Both the position numbers and the translations under genes were made by a program. Of a DNA stretch of 64,000 nt, positions 9,287 through 17,784 are shown piece after piece (the stretch's first letter is position 1; each line of letters starts with the position of its first letter). Where the stretch lies: positions 261,076 to 325,075 of the forward strand of contig NZ_WLZY01000002.1 in the NCBI RefSeq assembly GCF_010122465.1. The letters are read 5' to 3'. This stretch comes from Phytoactinopolyspora mesophila (GTDB lineage: Bacteria; Actinomycetota; Actinomycetes; Jiangellales; Jiangellaceae). The notes below the pieces were generated by a model, which was not told the DNA's origin, made no database searches, and saw only the letters and a program-made list of their open reading frames with translations.

Positions 9287-10239
9287 ACTCGCCGTACGAG
9301 GTTCTGACCATGGGCCGGATCAGTGTGGATGTCTATCCGCAACAGATCGGCGTCGGTCTGCAGCAGGTTGAGAGTTTCGGCAAGTACCTGGGGGGCAGCT
9401 CCACGAACGTGGCGGTCGCAGCGGCCCGGCACGGGCGAAAAACGGCCACCATCACGCGGACGGGCGACGACCCGTTCGGTGCCTTCCTGCACGACGCCCT
9501 GCGTGAGTTCGGTGTCGCCGACCACATGGTCACACCGGTGCCCGGGTTGATGACCCCGGTGACTTTCTGCGAGATCTTCCCGCCGGACGACTTCCCGCTC
9601 TACTTCTACGGGCGAGTGCCCGCCCCGGACATGCAGATCAGCGTGGACGAACTCGACTTCGACGCGATCCGGGCGGCCGACGTCTTCTGGGTGACGGTCA
9701 CTGGGCTGTCCGAGGAGCCGAGCCGCAGCGCCACCCTGGCGGCGCTCGAAGCACGCGCGCGTACCGGAATCACCGTCCTCGATCTGGATTACCGGCCGAT
9801 GTTCTGGGAGTCCCGGGAGGCCGCCCGTGAACAGGTTCAGAAGGCGCTGCCGCATGTGACGGTGGCCGTCGGGAACCTCGACGAGTGTCACACCGCTGTC
9901 GGGACGACGGATCCGGCGGCAGCGGCCCAGGCGTTGCGTGCCGCCGGCATCACCACCGCGGTGGTCAAACAGGGGCCGAAAGGGGTGCTCGCCGCTGACC
10001 AGACAGGAACGTACGAGGTTCCGCCCACTCCGGTGAACGTCGTCAACGGCCTCGGAGCCGGAGACGCGTTCGGCGGTGCGCTGTGCCACGCGCTGCTGGC
10101 CGGCTGGGACCTCGAACGCACGATCCGCTTCGCCAACGTGGCCGGGGCCATCGTCGCCTCCCGGATCGCCTGCTCGTCTGCTATGCCGTCGACCGCGGAG
10201 GTCGAGGCCGTGCTCAAAGGAGAAACCGATGTCCGCTGA
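9283..10239 (+). CDS. iolC: 5-dehydro-2-deoxygluconokinase (PfkB family)
   Basis: This encodes 318 residues from a GTG that overlaps the previous stop (GTGA). The PfkB signatures are GGSSTNVAVAAARHG near residue 43 and the catalytic NGLGAGDAFGGAL near residue 256, where the Asp of GAGD acts as base. In the pathway it phosphorylates 2-deoxy-5-keto-gluconate before aldolase cleavage. Assignment to IolC rather than another sugar kinase rests on its place between inositol dehydrogenase, iolB and iolD. It overlaps the next gene by 11 bases, which implies translational coupling. Confidence 0.9.
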   Translation: MNSPYEVLTMGRISVDVYPQQIGVGLQQVESFGKYLGGSSTNVAVAAARHGRKTATITRTGDDPFGAFLHDALREFGVADHMVTPVPGLMTPVTFCEIFPPDDFPLYFYGRVPAPDMQISVDELDFDAIRAADVFWVTVTGLSEEPSRSATLAALEARARTGITVLDLDYRPMFWESREAAREQVQKALPHVTVAVGNLDECHTAVGTTDPAAAAQALRAAGITTAVVKQGPKGVLAADQTGTYEVPPTPVNVVNGLGAGDAFGGALCHALLAGWDLERTIRFANVAGAIVASRIACSSAMPSTAEVEAVLKGETDVR

Positions 10240-11134
10240 CCGCATTGATCTCGGCGGCCGGGTCAGGACCATTGTCGAGGCTCGAACCTCGCGTCCGGAG
10301 GCGATCGCCGAGGCAGCTGCCCGGCGGGTGCGTCCGGCGAGCTTGGTCGGCCCGTCGGGCAAGCTGATGGTGATCGCTGCCGACCATCCCGCGCGGGGAT
10401 CGCTGCGGGCCGGCGGTGATCCGATGGCGATGGCCGACCGTGCCGACCTGCTGGACCGGCTGCTGGTGGCGTTGTCCCGTCCCGGTGTCAATGGCGTCCT
10501 CGGCACCGCTGATCTGCTCGAAGATCTACTCCTGCTGGGTGCGCTTGACGGCAAGGTCGTCGTCGGTTCGATGAACCGAGGAGGGCTGGCCGGAACGTCG
10601 TTCGAGATCGACGACCGCTTTACCGGCTACGACGCCGCCGCCATCGAGCGGATGGGCTTCGAGATGGGCAAAATGCTGCTCCGGATCGACCCGGAGGACC
10701 CGGCCACCGTCACCACGATGAAGTCATGCGCGGACGCGGTCTCCGATCTCGCCGCACGGCAACGGGTAGCCATGGTCGAGCCGTTCATCTCACACCACGT
10801 CGACGGCCGGATCCGCAACGACCTCTCCACCGACGCGGTGGTCCGGTCGGTGGCCGTCGCGTCCGGGCTGGGCACAACGTCGGCTTACACCTGGCTGAAG
10901 CTGCCGGTCGTCGACGACGACCCCGACGGCATGGAACAGGTGCTGGCCGCTTCGACGCTTCCGGCAGTGCTGCTCGGCGGCGAGGTCCCGGACGATCCCG
11001 ACGTCGCGTTCCGGCAGTGGGAGAAGGTGTTGCGGCTGCCGACCGCGATGGGGCTGGTGGTGGGCCGGACGTTGCTCTATCCGCCGGACGGTGACGTCGC
11101 CGGTGCGGTGGACACGGCGGTGAGCCTGCTGTGA
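10229..11134 (+). CDS. Cgl0159-like (beta/alpha)8 aldolase-type protein of the inositol cluster
   Basis: This encodes 301 residues with AAAGGAG seven bases before ATG 10229. It is a TIM-barrel protein with MVIAADHPARGSL near the N-terminus, a central VEPFISH segment and VVGRTLLYP near the end. From memory this family accompanies actinobacterial iol clusters where the usual IolJ aldolase is absent. It would therefore plausibly split 6-phospho-2-deoxy-5-ketogluconate into DHAP and malonate semialdehyde. That activity is inferred from position, since the operon encodes no other aldolase. Similar proteins are often labelled deoxyribose-phosphate aldolase. Confidence 0.75.
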   Translation: MSADRIDLGGRVRTIVEARTSRPEAIAEAAARRVRPASLVGPSGKLMVIAADHPARGSLRAGGDPMAMADRADLLDRLLVALSRPGVNGVLGTADLLEDLLLLGALDGKVVVGSMNRGGLAGTSFEIDDRFTGYDAAAIERMGFEMGKMLLRIDPEDPATVTTMKSCADAVSDLAARQRVAMVEPFISHHVDGRIRNDLSTDAVVRSVAVASGLGTTSAYTWLKLPVVDDDPDGMEQVLAASTLPAVLLGGEVPDDPDVAFRQWEKVLRLPTAMGLVVGRTLLYPPDGDVAGAVDTAVSLL

Positions 11135-11197
11135 GGTCGTGGACGACACGCCTACCCGCCCACGGGGCCGGTTCGACCAACATGATCGGGTGGTGAG

Positions 11198-12115
11198 ATG
11201 AAGCGCAACGAGTTCTATCTGCCGGCCGGCGCCGCCGCCAACGGGCCGTACGTGCTGGATGTGACGCCGGAGACCGACCAGCCGCTGGGGTATTCGTCGC
11301 TGCGGATCGTCGAACTGTCGCCCGGGGCACAGCACGCCTTCAGCACGGGAGACGAGGAGATGTTCGTCCTCCCGCTCTCGGGCTCGTGCACCGTGGTGTG
11401 TGACGGCGAAGAGTTCACCGTCGCCGGCCGCGACAACGTCTTCAACCGGGTCACCGACTCCGTGTACGTGCCGCGTGACTCCGAGGTCGTCATCACGTCG
11501 ACGACGTCCGCGGGGACCGGCCGCTTCGCGCTACCGGCGGCGCGTTGCGCTAACCGGCTTCCGGCCCGGTACCGGCCCGCGGAGGACGTGCCGGTGGAGA
11601 TCCGTGGCGCGGGCAACTCGACCAGGCAGGTCAACAACTTCGGCTCGGCGCACACGTTCGAGGCGGATCGGCTGATCGCGGTAGAAGTGATCACTCCGGC
11701 GGGCAACTGGTCGTCGTACCCGGCTCACAAGCACGACGAGGACCGCCCTGGTGAGGAGTCGATCCTCGAGGAGATCTACTACTTCGAGATCTCCGACGGC
11801 CCGGACAACGGGGGTGCGCCGAGCCGGGGAACCACCGGCCGGGACGGCTTCGGATTCCACCGGGTCTACGGCACGCCCGAGCGGCCCATCGAGGTCCTCG
11901 AAGAGGTGCGGACTGGCGACGTCGTGCTGATTCCGCACGGCTGGCACGGCCCTTCGGTGGCCGCGCCGGGCTATCACATGTACTACCTCAACGTGATGTC
12001 CGGACCGGGAGCGAAGCGTGAGTGGCTCATCTGCGACGATCCCGCGCATGCCTGGGTGCGCGGCGAGTGGGAGTTGCAGGACCCAGACCCACGGCTACCG
12101 TTGAGCAGCCCATGA
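11198..12115 (+). CDS. iolB: 5-deoxy-glucuronate isomerase
   Basis: This encodes 305 residues. It is a bicupin of the IolB/KduI family that isomerises 5-deoxy-D-glucuronate to 2-deoxy-5-keto-gluconate. Typical features are YSSLRIVELSPG, the acidic EEMFVLPLSGSCTVV strand, the metal site SYPAHKHDED followed by EEIYYFEI, and the closing VLIPHGWHGPSVAAPGYHMYYLNVM. The ATG at 11198 follows a GGTGGTGAG stretch. Its TGA stop (12113-12115) lies inside the 12111-12164 inverted repeat. Confidence 0.96.
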   Translation: MKRNEFYLPAGAAANGPYVLDVTPETDQPLGYSSLRIVELSPGAQHAFSTGDEEMFVLPLSGSCTVVCDGEEFTVAGRDNVFNRVTDSVYVPRDSEVVITSTTSAGTGRFALPAARCANRLPARYRPAEDVPVEIRGAGNSTRQVNNFGSAHTFEADRLIAVEVITPAGNWSSYPAHKHDEDRPGEESILEEIYYFEISDGPDNGGAPSRGTTGRDGFGFHRVYGTPERPIEVLEEVRTGDVVLIPHGWHGPSVAAPGYHMYYLNVMSGPGAKREWLICDDPAHAWVRGEWELQDPDPRLPLSSP

Positions 12116-12164
12116 TCATTGGCTTTTGACCACCGAATCCGGTGGTGAAACGTCAATGATCATG
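12111..12164. repeat. ATGATCAT inverted repeat between iolB and iolD
   Basis: The outer arms CATGATCATTG (12111-12121) and CAATGATCATG (12154-12164) are exact complements. Inner CACC/GGTG pairing continues the hairpin with a few mismatches. The left arm contains the iolB stop codon. Being inside the operon, it could act as an mRNA-stabilising or attenuating hairpin. Confidence 0.85.
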
Positions 12165-12190
12165 CGACAAGGCGCCAAGAGGAGACAGAG

Positions 12191-14071
12191 ATGAGCGAGA
12201 CGGTTCGGCTGACGGTCGCGCAGGCGACGGTGCGGTTCCTCGCCCAGCAATACACCGAACGCGACGGCGTGGAGCACAAGCTCTTCGACGGCTGTTTCGG
12301 CATCTTCGGCCACGGCAACCTCGCCGGGCTGGGCCAGGCGCTGCTGGAAGCCGAGGTCGGCGATCTCGGCGCGCTCACCTACCGGCAGGCGCGCAACGAA
12401 CAGGGCATGGTGCACGCGGCCAGCGCGTTCGCCCGGATGCGCAACCGGCTGTCCACCATGGTGTGCACCGCCTCGATCGGCCCTGGCGCCACCAACATGG
12501 TCACCGGCGCGGCACTGGCCACCATCAACCGGCTGCCCGTGTTGTTGCTGCCCGGCGACGTCTTCGCGACCCGGATCGCCAACCCGGTGCTCCAGGAGCT
12601 GGAGAGCACGGCGGGGTACGACGTCTCGGTCAACGACGCCTTCCGCCCCGTGTCCAGGTTCTTCGACCGGGTCTGGCGTCCGGAGCAGCTGCCGTCGGCG
12701 CTGCTCGGAGCCGTGCGCGTGCTCACCGATCCGGCCGAGACCGGTGCGGTCACCATCGCGCTGCCGCAGGATGTGCAGGCCGAAGCCCACAACTGGCCGG
12801 TAGAGCTGTTCGATCGCCGCGTCTGGCACGTCCCGCGGCCGGTCCCGGAGCCCGCCGCCCTGGCGCGTGCGGTGGAAGCGATCCGCGCTGCCAAGCGCCC
12901 GATGATCGTCGCCGGGGGCGGCGTCATCTACAGCGAGGCCACGGATGCGTTGCGTGCCTTCTGTGAGGCCACCGGCATCCCGGTGGGGGAGAGCCAGGCC
13001 GGCAAAGGGTCGTTGCCCTACGATCACCCGCTCGCGCTCGGAGCCGTGGGCAGCACGGGGACGACGGCGGCCAACCGGATCGCCCGCGAGGCCGACCTGG
13101 TGATCGGCATCGGCACCCGTTACAGCGATTTCACCACGGCGTCGCGCACCGCGTTCCAGAACGACGACGTGCGCTTCGTCAACGTCAACATCACTGGGTT
13201 CGACGGCGCCAAACATGCCGGGCTACCCGTCGTCGCCGACGCCCGCCAGGCCCTCGTCGCCCTGACCCGGGAGCTGTCCGGCTACGACACCGGCGCCGAC
13301 TACCGGGACCGGGCCCGGGTGCTGGCGGCCGAGTGGGACCGCACCGTCGAGGCCGCCTACCAGCTCGGCCGGCAGCCGCTGCCTGCTCAGTCGGAAGTGA
13401 TCGGAGCGGTCAACGAGATCTCCGGCCCACGTGACGTGGTGATCTGCGCGGCCGGCTCCATGCCGGGTGACTTGCACAAACTATGGCGTACCCGGGATCC
13501 GAAGGGTTACCACGTCGAATACGGCTACTCCTGCATGGGGTACGAGATCGCCGGTGGTGTGGGCGCGAAGCTGGCGTCTCCGGATCGCGACGTGTACGTG
13601 ATGGTGGGCGACGGGTCCTACCTGATGATGGCCCAGGAGCTGGTCACCGCCGTCCAGGAAGGCGTCAAGATCATCGTCGTCCTGGTGCAGAACCACGGCT
13701 TCCAGTCGATCGGAGCGTTGTCCGAAGAGGTCGGTGTGCAGCGGTTCGGGACCAAGTACCGGTACCGGGACGAGGCCACCGGCCGCCTGGACGGCGACAA
13801 GCTCCCGGTCGACCTCGCGGCCAACGCTGCCAGCCTGGGAGTTCAGGTGCTCAGGGCCGCTGGTATCGAGGAGTTCCGCGCCGCGCTCGGGGAGGCCAGA
13901 CAGGCCACCGGCCCGGTCCTGGTGCACATCGACACCGACCCCCTGGTTCCCGCGCCGGACGGCGAGGCGTGGTGGGACGTCCCGGTGGCCGAGACGTCGG
14001 AGCTCGACGCCACCCGTGAAGCCCGTGCCATCTACGAGAAGAACAAGGCTGACCAGCGTGACTACCTATGA
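12191..14071 (+). CDS. iolD: 3D-(3,5/4)-trihydroxycyclohexane-1,2-dione hydrolase (ThDP enzyme)
   Basis: This encodes 626 residues, the usual length. It is a thiamine-diphosphate enzyme that opens the cyclohexane ring to 5-deoxy-glucuronate. The catalytic glutamate is in RQARNEQGMVHAA (~residue 70), the central domain follows, and the ThDP/Mg motif runs from VGDGSYLMMAQEL (~residue 473) to VQNHGFQSIG. The FDGCFGIFGHGNLAGLGQAL segment is typical of IolD. The ATG at 12191 is preceded by AAGAGGAGA. The long frames on the opposite strand here are composition shadows. Confidence 0.97.
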   Translation: MSETVRLTVAQATVRFLAQQYTERDGVEHKLFDGCFGIFGHGNLAGLGQALLEAEVGDLGALTYRQARNEQGMVHAASAFARMRNRLSTMVCTASIGPGATNMVTGAALATINRLPVLLLPGDVFATRIANPVLQELESTAGYDVSVNDAFRPVSRFFDRVWRPEQLPSALLGAVRVLTDPAETGAVTIALPQDVQAEAHNWPVELFDRRVWHVPRPVPEPAALARAVEAIRAAKRPMIVAGGGVIYSEATDALRAFCEATGIPVGESQAGKGSLPYDHPLALGAVGSTGTTAANRIAREADLVIGIGTRYSDFTTASRTAFQNDDVRFVNVNITGFDGAKHAGLPVVADARQALVALTRELSGYDTGADYRDRARVLAAEWDRTVEAAYQLGRQPLPAQSEVIGAVNEISGPRDVVICAAGSMPGDLHKLWRTRDPKGYHVEYGYSCMGYEIAGGVGAKLASPDRDVYVMVGDGSYLMMAQELVTAVQEGVKIIVVLVQNHGFQSIGALSEEVGVQRFGTKYRYRDEATGRLDGDKLPVDLAANAASLGVQVLRAAGIEEFRAALGEARQATGPVLVHIDTDPLVPAPDGEAWWDVPVAETSELDATREARAIYEKNKADQRDYL

Positions 14072-14152
14072 CGACCGGACTGACCGCTGACAATCGCGGC
14101 CACCTCTGATCAGGACCGCGGACGATTCGTTGACGACGACATTGGGGACACC

Positions 14153-15649
14153 GTGACAACCATCAAGCATTGGATCGACGGCCGGCTGAGCAGCGGCGCG
14201 TCGAGCCGGACCAGTCCGGTCTGGAACCCGGCTACGGGCCAGCAGCAGGCCGAGGTCGTTCTCGCGGAGACGGCCGATGTCGACGCCGCGGTCGCCGCGG
14301 CACGGCAGGCGTTCGAGTCGTGGTCCCAGACATCGCTGTCCAAGCGGACCAAGATCCTCTTCAGTTTCCGTCAGCTGGTCGACGCGCGGGCCCAAGAGCT
14401 GGCCGAGATCATCGCCGACGAACACGGCAAGGTGGTCTCCGACGCACTCGGCGAGGTACAGCGTGGCCTCGAGGTCGTGGAATTCGCCTGCGGTATTCCG
14501 AACCTGCTCAAGGGCGACTACTCCGACCAGGTGTCCAGCGGTGTGGACGTGTTCAGCTTTCGCGAGCCACTCGGCGTCGTCGCCGGCATCACGCCGTTCA
14601 ACTTCCCGGTCATGGTGCCGATGTGGATGCACCCAGTGGCGATCGCCTGTGGCAACACGTTCGTGCTGAAGCCGAGCGAGCGTGACCCGTCGGCGTCCAT
14701 GCTGGTCGCTGAGTTGTGGGCGGAGGCAGGCCTGCCGGACGGCGTGTTCAACGTCGTGCACGGTGACAAGACCGCCGTCGACGCGATCCTCGACCACCCG
14801 GACATCGCCGCGGTCTCGTTCGTCGGCTCCACCCCGATCGCCCGCTACATCCACCAGCGGGCCAGCGCGAACGGCAAGCGAGTGCAAGCTCTGGGTGGTG
14901 CGAAGAACCACGCCATCGTGATGCCGGACGCCGACGTCGATTTCGCCTCCGACCACATGGTGGCGGCGGCGTTCGGGTCGGCGGGGGAGCGGTGCATGGC
15001 CATTTCCGCGGCGGTGACCGTGGGCGATGCCGGTGACGGCCTCGTGGACGCGGTCGCGGCCAAGGCCGAGAAAGTCCGGGTAGGACCTGGTCGCGACCCG
15101 GCCAGCGAGATGGGACCGGTGGTCACCGCGCAGGCGCGAGACCGGATCGTGGGTCTGATCGGATCCGGTGCCGAGCAGGGTGCGACATTGACCGTGGACG
15201 GCCGCGGCTATGCCGTCGACGGCCACGAGAACGGGTTCTGGGTGGGCCCCACCGTCATCGACCGGGTGACACCGGACATGGACGTGTACCGCGAGGAGAT
15301 CTTCGGCCCCGTGCTGTCCGTCGTCCGGGTGGAGACCGTCGACGACGCGATCGCGCTGGTCAACGCCAACGCCTACGGCAACGGCACCGCCATCTTCACC
15401 TCCAGCGGCGAGGCGGCGCGGCGCTTCCAGCGTGGCGTACAGGTCGGGATGATCGGCATCAACGTACCCATCCCGGTGCCGATGGCTTACTACTCCTTCG
15501 GCGGCTGGAAGGACTCCCTCTTCGGTGACAAACACGTGCACGGCCCGGAAGGTGTCTCCTTCTACACCCGAGCCAAGGTGATCACCTCCCGCTGGCCGCA
15601 CGTGGACAACCCCGTCGGCGCCAGCTACCACTTCCCCACCCACTCCTGA
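14153..15649 (+). CDS. mmsA: CoA-acylating methylmalonate-semialdehyde dehydrogenase
   Basis: This encodes 498 residues from a GTG with GGGGA just upstream. It belongs to the aldehyde dehydrogenase superfamily, MmsA/IolA branch, and oxidises malonate semialdehyde to acetyl-CoA, ending the inositol pathway. Motifs are the dinucleotide site GVVAGITPFNFPVMVPMWM, VSFVGSTPIARYI, GGAKNHAIVMPDAD and the nucleophile in SAGERCMAIS (~residue 282). The late NVPIPVPMAYYSFGGWKDS is diagnostic. It can equally be called iolA. The stop overlaps the first base of the 15649-15699 palindrome. Confidence 0.95.
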   Translation: MTTIKHWIDGRLSSGASSRTSPVWNPATGQQQAEVVLAETADVDAAVAAARQAFESWSQTSLSKRTKILFSFRQLVDARAQELAEIIADEHGKVVSDALGEVQRGLEVVEFACGIPNLLKGDYSDQVSSGVDVFSFREPLGVVAGITPFNFPVMVPMWMHPVAIACGNTFVLKPSERDPSASMLVAELWAEAGLPDGVFNVVHGDKTAVDAILDHPDIAAVSFVGSTPIARYIHQRASANGKRVQALGGAKNHAIVMPDADVDFASDHMVAAAFGSAGERCMAISAAVTVGDAGDGLVDAVAAKAEKVRVGPGRDPASEMGPVVTAQARDRIVGLIGSGAEQGATLTVDGRGYAVDGHENGFWVGPTVIDRVTPDMDVYREEIFGPVLSVVRVETVDDAIALVNANAYGNGTAIFTSSGEAARRFQRGVQVGMIGINVPIPVPMAYYSFGGWKDSLFGDKHVHGPEGVSFYTRAKVITSRWPHVDNPVGASYHFPTHS

Positions 15650-15699
15650 TGATCATGAACACTTCGTGACCGTATAGGTCGACAAGTGTTCATGATCAT
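15649..15699. repeat. ATGATCAT inverted repeat after mmsA (16-bp perfect arms)
   Basis: The arms 15649-15664 and 15684-15699 (ATGATCATGAACACTT and its complement) flank a 19-base loop containing a further GACC/GGTC pairing. The element begins at the last base of the mmsA stop codon. Confidence 0.93.
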
Positions 15700-15726
15700 G
15701 GGCCAGGTCTCTTCGGAGGTTCAGAC

Positions 15727-16635
15727 GTGACAATTACCGGAATCGCGAACGCGCCGGTCAGCTTCGGCATTTTCGAGCTGACCACGGGAGCTGATTTCCC
15801 CGAGCCCGAGACGATCCTCGGCCCGCTGCGTGACGCCGGATACGACGGCATCGATCTCGGCCCGGTCGGCTGGTTGGGTGCGGGCCAACAGATTCAGGCG
15901 CGGCTACGTGAGCACGCGATGGCGCTGGCCGGCGGCTGGTTCGACATGCCCTTCACCGCGGACGACGATGCGTTCGGTGCGGCGCTCGACGGACTTGAGG
16001 ACGCATTGCGGATCTTCGTGGCCGCCGCCGAGGTGGACCCGGACCGGTTGCCGCTGCCGACGCTCGCCGATTCCGGCTCGCCGGCCCGCCGCGCCAATCC
16101 GGGAGGTTCGCCGGAGGTGATGCTGGATGACGCCGGGTGGAAGCGGTTGAGCTCCAACGTCGCCAAGGCTGCTGAGAGGGTGCGTGCCGCGGGGCTGGAG
16201 CCGACGTTCCACCACCACGCCTGCACGTACGTGGAGACCCCCGAGGAGATCGACATCTTCCTGGACCGGACCGACGTGGGGCTGACGTTCGATACCGGCC
16301 ACCTGATCATCGGCGGGGGTGATCCTGTCGAGGGGTGGAGACGCTGGCGAGATCGGATCAACCACCTGCATCTGAAAGATGTGCGCCGGGAAGTGCTGGC
16401 GCAGGTCGTTCGCGAGCGCGCCGGCATGCGCGCGGTGTGGGAGCGCAAGGCCTTCGTCGCTCTTGGCGCCGGTGACCTCGAGCTAGCCGAAATAATGGAC
16501 GCGGTGATTGCCGACGGGTTCGACGGCTGGCTCGTCGTCGAGCAGGACGTGGTGCCGTCGCCGTCCGACCCGCCTGGCCAGGCGATCGACGACCAGCGAG
16601 CCAACCGCGAGATACTGCGACGATGGATTCCATGA
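15727..16635 (+). CDS. iolE: Inosose dehydratase-like sugar isomerase/epimerase
   Basis: This encodes 302 residues from GTG 15727 with CGGAGG upstream. It is an AP-endonuclease-2-type TIM barrel (xylose isomerase-like). Metal ligands are suggested by FHHHACTYVETPEEI, LTFDTGHLIIGG, NHLHLKDV and WLVVEQDVVPS. In context it dehydrates 2-keto-myo-inositol (inosose) to the dione used by IolD. The IolI inosose isomerase has the same fold, so iolE is favoured by operon logic, not by a unique motif. It overlaps the following dehydrogenase by ATGA. Confidence 0.85.
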   Translation: MTITGIANAPVSFGIFELTTGADFPEPETILGPLRDAGYDGIDLGPVGWLGAGQQIQARLREHAMALAGGWFDMPFTADDDAFGAALDGLEDALRIFVAAAEVDPDRLPLPTLADSGSPARRANPGGSPEVMLDDAGWKRLSSNVAKAAERVRAAGLEPTFHHHACTYVETPEEIDIFLDRTDVGLTFDTGHLIIGGGDPVEGWRRWRDRINHLHLKDVRREVLAQVVRERAGMRAVWERKAFVALGAGDLELAEIMDAVIADGFDGWLVVEQDVVPSPSDPPGQAIDDQRANREILRRWIP

Positions 16636-17654
16636 ACCCGCATGTGCGCGTTGGCGTGATCGGCACCGGAGTGATCGGCAAGGAGCACATCCGCCGGCTG
16701 ACACATGTCACCGCGGGCGCTGAGGTGGTCGCCGTCGCCGACGTCGACCCGGCACGCGCGCGAGACGCGGTGGCTGGCCTGACCGGTGCCCGGGTCCATG
16801 CGGACGGTCTCGAGGTGGTCCGTGACGACCAGGTGGATGCCGTCGTCGTGGCGTCGTGGGGCCCAACCCACGAGGAGTATGTCCTGGCCGGTATCGACGC
16901 CGGCAAGCCGGTCTTCTGCGAGAAGCCGCTGGCGGCGACGCAGGAGGCTTGCGTGCGCATCATCGACGCCGAGCTGGCGGCCGGGCGGCGGCTGGTCCAG
17001 GTCGGCTTCATGCGGCGCTACGACGCCGCGTACCGTGCGCTGAAGGACGTGCTGGCGAGCGGTTCGATCGGGCTGCCCCTGATGATGCACTGCGCGCATC
17101 GCAACCCGTCAGTGTCGTCGCACTACACCCCGGACATGGCTCTGACCGACACCGCGGTGCACGAGTTCGATGTGACACGCTGGCTGCTCGATGAGGAGAT
17201 CGTGGCGATCAACGTCTTGACGCCCCGGCCGAATCGGCGCGGTGGGGAGTTGCAAGATCCGCTTCTCATCCTGCTCGAGACCGAGAACGGCGTGCTGGTG
17301 GATGTCGAGACGTCGGTGAACATCGGCTACGGCTACGACATCCGTCACGAGGTGGTCGGCGAGGACGGCACGGCCGAACTGGGCGCCGGCAGTCCGGTGG
17401 TGCTCCGCCGCGACGGCGGTGCCACTGGGCCTATCCCGGCCGACTGGGAGGAACGCTTCTCCGGGGCGTACGAGGTCGAGATGCAGGAGTGGGTGCACTC
17501 CGTGGCGGCCGGCGCATCGAGCGGGCCTACCTCGTGGGATGGTTACGCCGCCGCCGTGTTGTCCGACGCCGGCATGGAGTCGCTACGTACCGGGGCCAAG
17601 GTCGCGGTGAAGCTGCGACCCAAACCCGACCTTTACGCCACCCGCACCCCGTGA
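16632..17654 (+). CDS. iolG: Myo-inositol 2-dehydrogenase (Gfo/Idh/MocA)
   Basis: This encodes 340 residues if translation starts at ATG 16632, which overlaps the iolE stop as ATGA; an ATG nine bases earlier is also possible. The features are Rossmann start VRVGVIGTGVIGKEHIRRL, FCEKPLAATQEA with the family lysine, VGFMRRYDAAYRAL, and the catalytic helix DTAVHEFDVTRWLLDEE. This region resembles authentic inositol dehydrogenases more closely than the first gene of the operon does. It oxidises myo-inositol to scyllo-inosose with NAD+. The TGA lies in the first bases of the 17651-17738 repeat. Confidence 0.9.
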   Translation: MNPHVRVGVIGTGVIGKEHIRRLTHVTAGAEVVAVADVDPARARDAVAGLTGARVHADGLEVVRDDQVDAVVVASWGPTHEEYVLAGIDAGKPVFCEKPLAATQEACVRIIDAELAAGRRLVQVGFMRRYDAAYRALKDVLASGSIGLPLMMHCAHRNPSVSSHYTPDMALTDTAVHEFDVTRWLLDEEIVAINVLTPRPNRRGGELQDPLLILLETENGVLVDVETSVNIGYGYDIRHEVVGEDGTAELGAGSPVVLRRDGGATGPIPADWEERFSGAYEVEMQEWVHSVAAGASSGPTSWDGYAAAVLSDAGMESLRTGAKVAVKLRPKPDLYATRTP

Positions 17655-17738
17655 TCGACAGTACGTTGTGGTCGCGATCTGGTGATCGTCAGCACGTTGT
17701 GGTCGTGGTTTTACCGCCATATCCCGCTCACGATCACC
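17651..17738. repeat. GGTGATCGT repeat element, copy 1 (duplicated left arm)
   Basis: Two direct 24-base copies (17651-17674 and 17682-17705, 22 of 24 identical) are stepped exactly 31 bp apart. They are followed by CCGCTCACGATCACC at 17724-17738, which pairs with the GGTGATCGT part of the second copy. The right arm matches the arms of the 42339 element better than its own left arms. The element sits between convergent genes, starting at the iolG stop. Confidence 0.85.
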
Positions 17739-17784
17739 CCTGTGAGGGGTGCCCGCCGAGCGGCGTGTCAGCGACAACGGTGAG

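Noticed and set aside
12116-13216. 366-codon reverse frame opposite iolD
   Set aside because: Shadow of a well-conserved ThDP enzyme; composition is Arg/Gly/His-rich and no motif is present.
14066-15643. 525-codon open frame opposite mmsA
   Set aside because: It lies entirely antisense to a clear aldehyde dehydrogenase. Such long antisense frames are normal in high-GC DNA, and its sequence is low-complexity His/Arg/Gly/Val without a domain.
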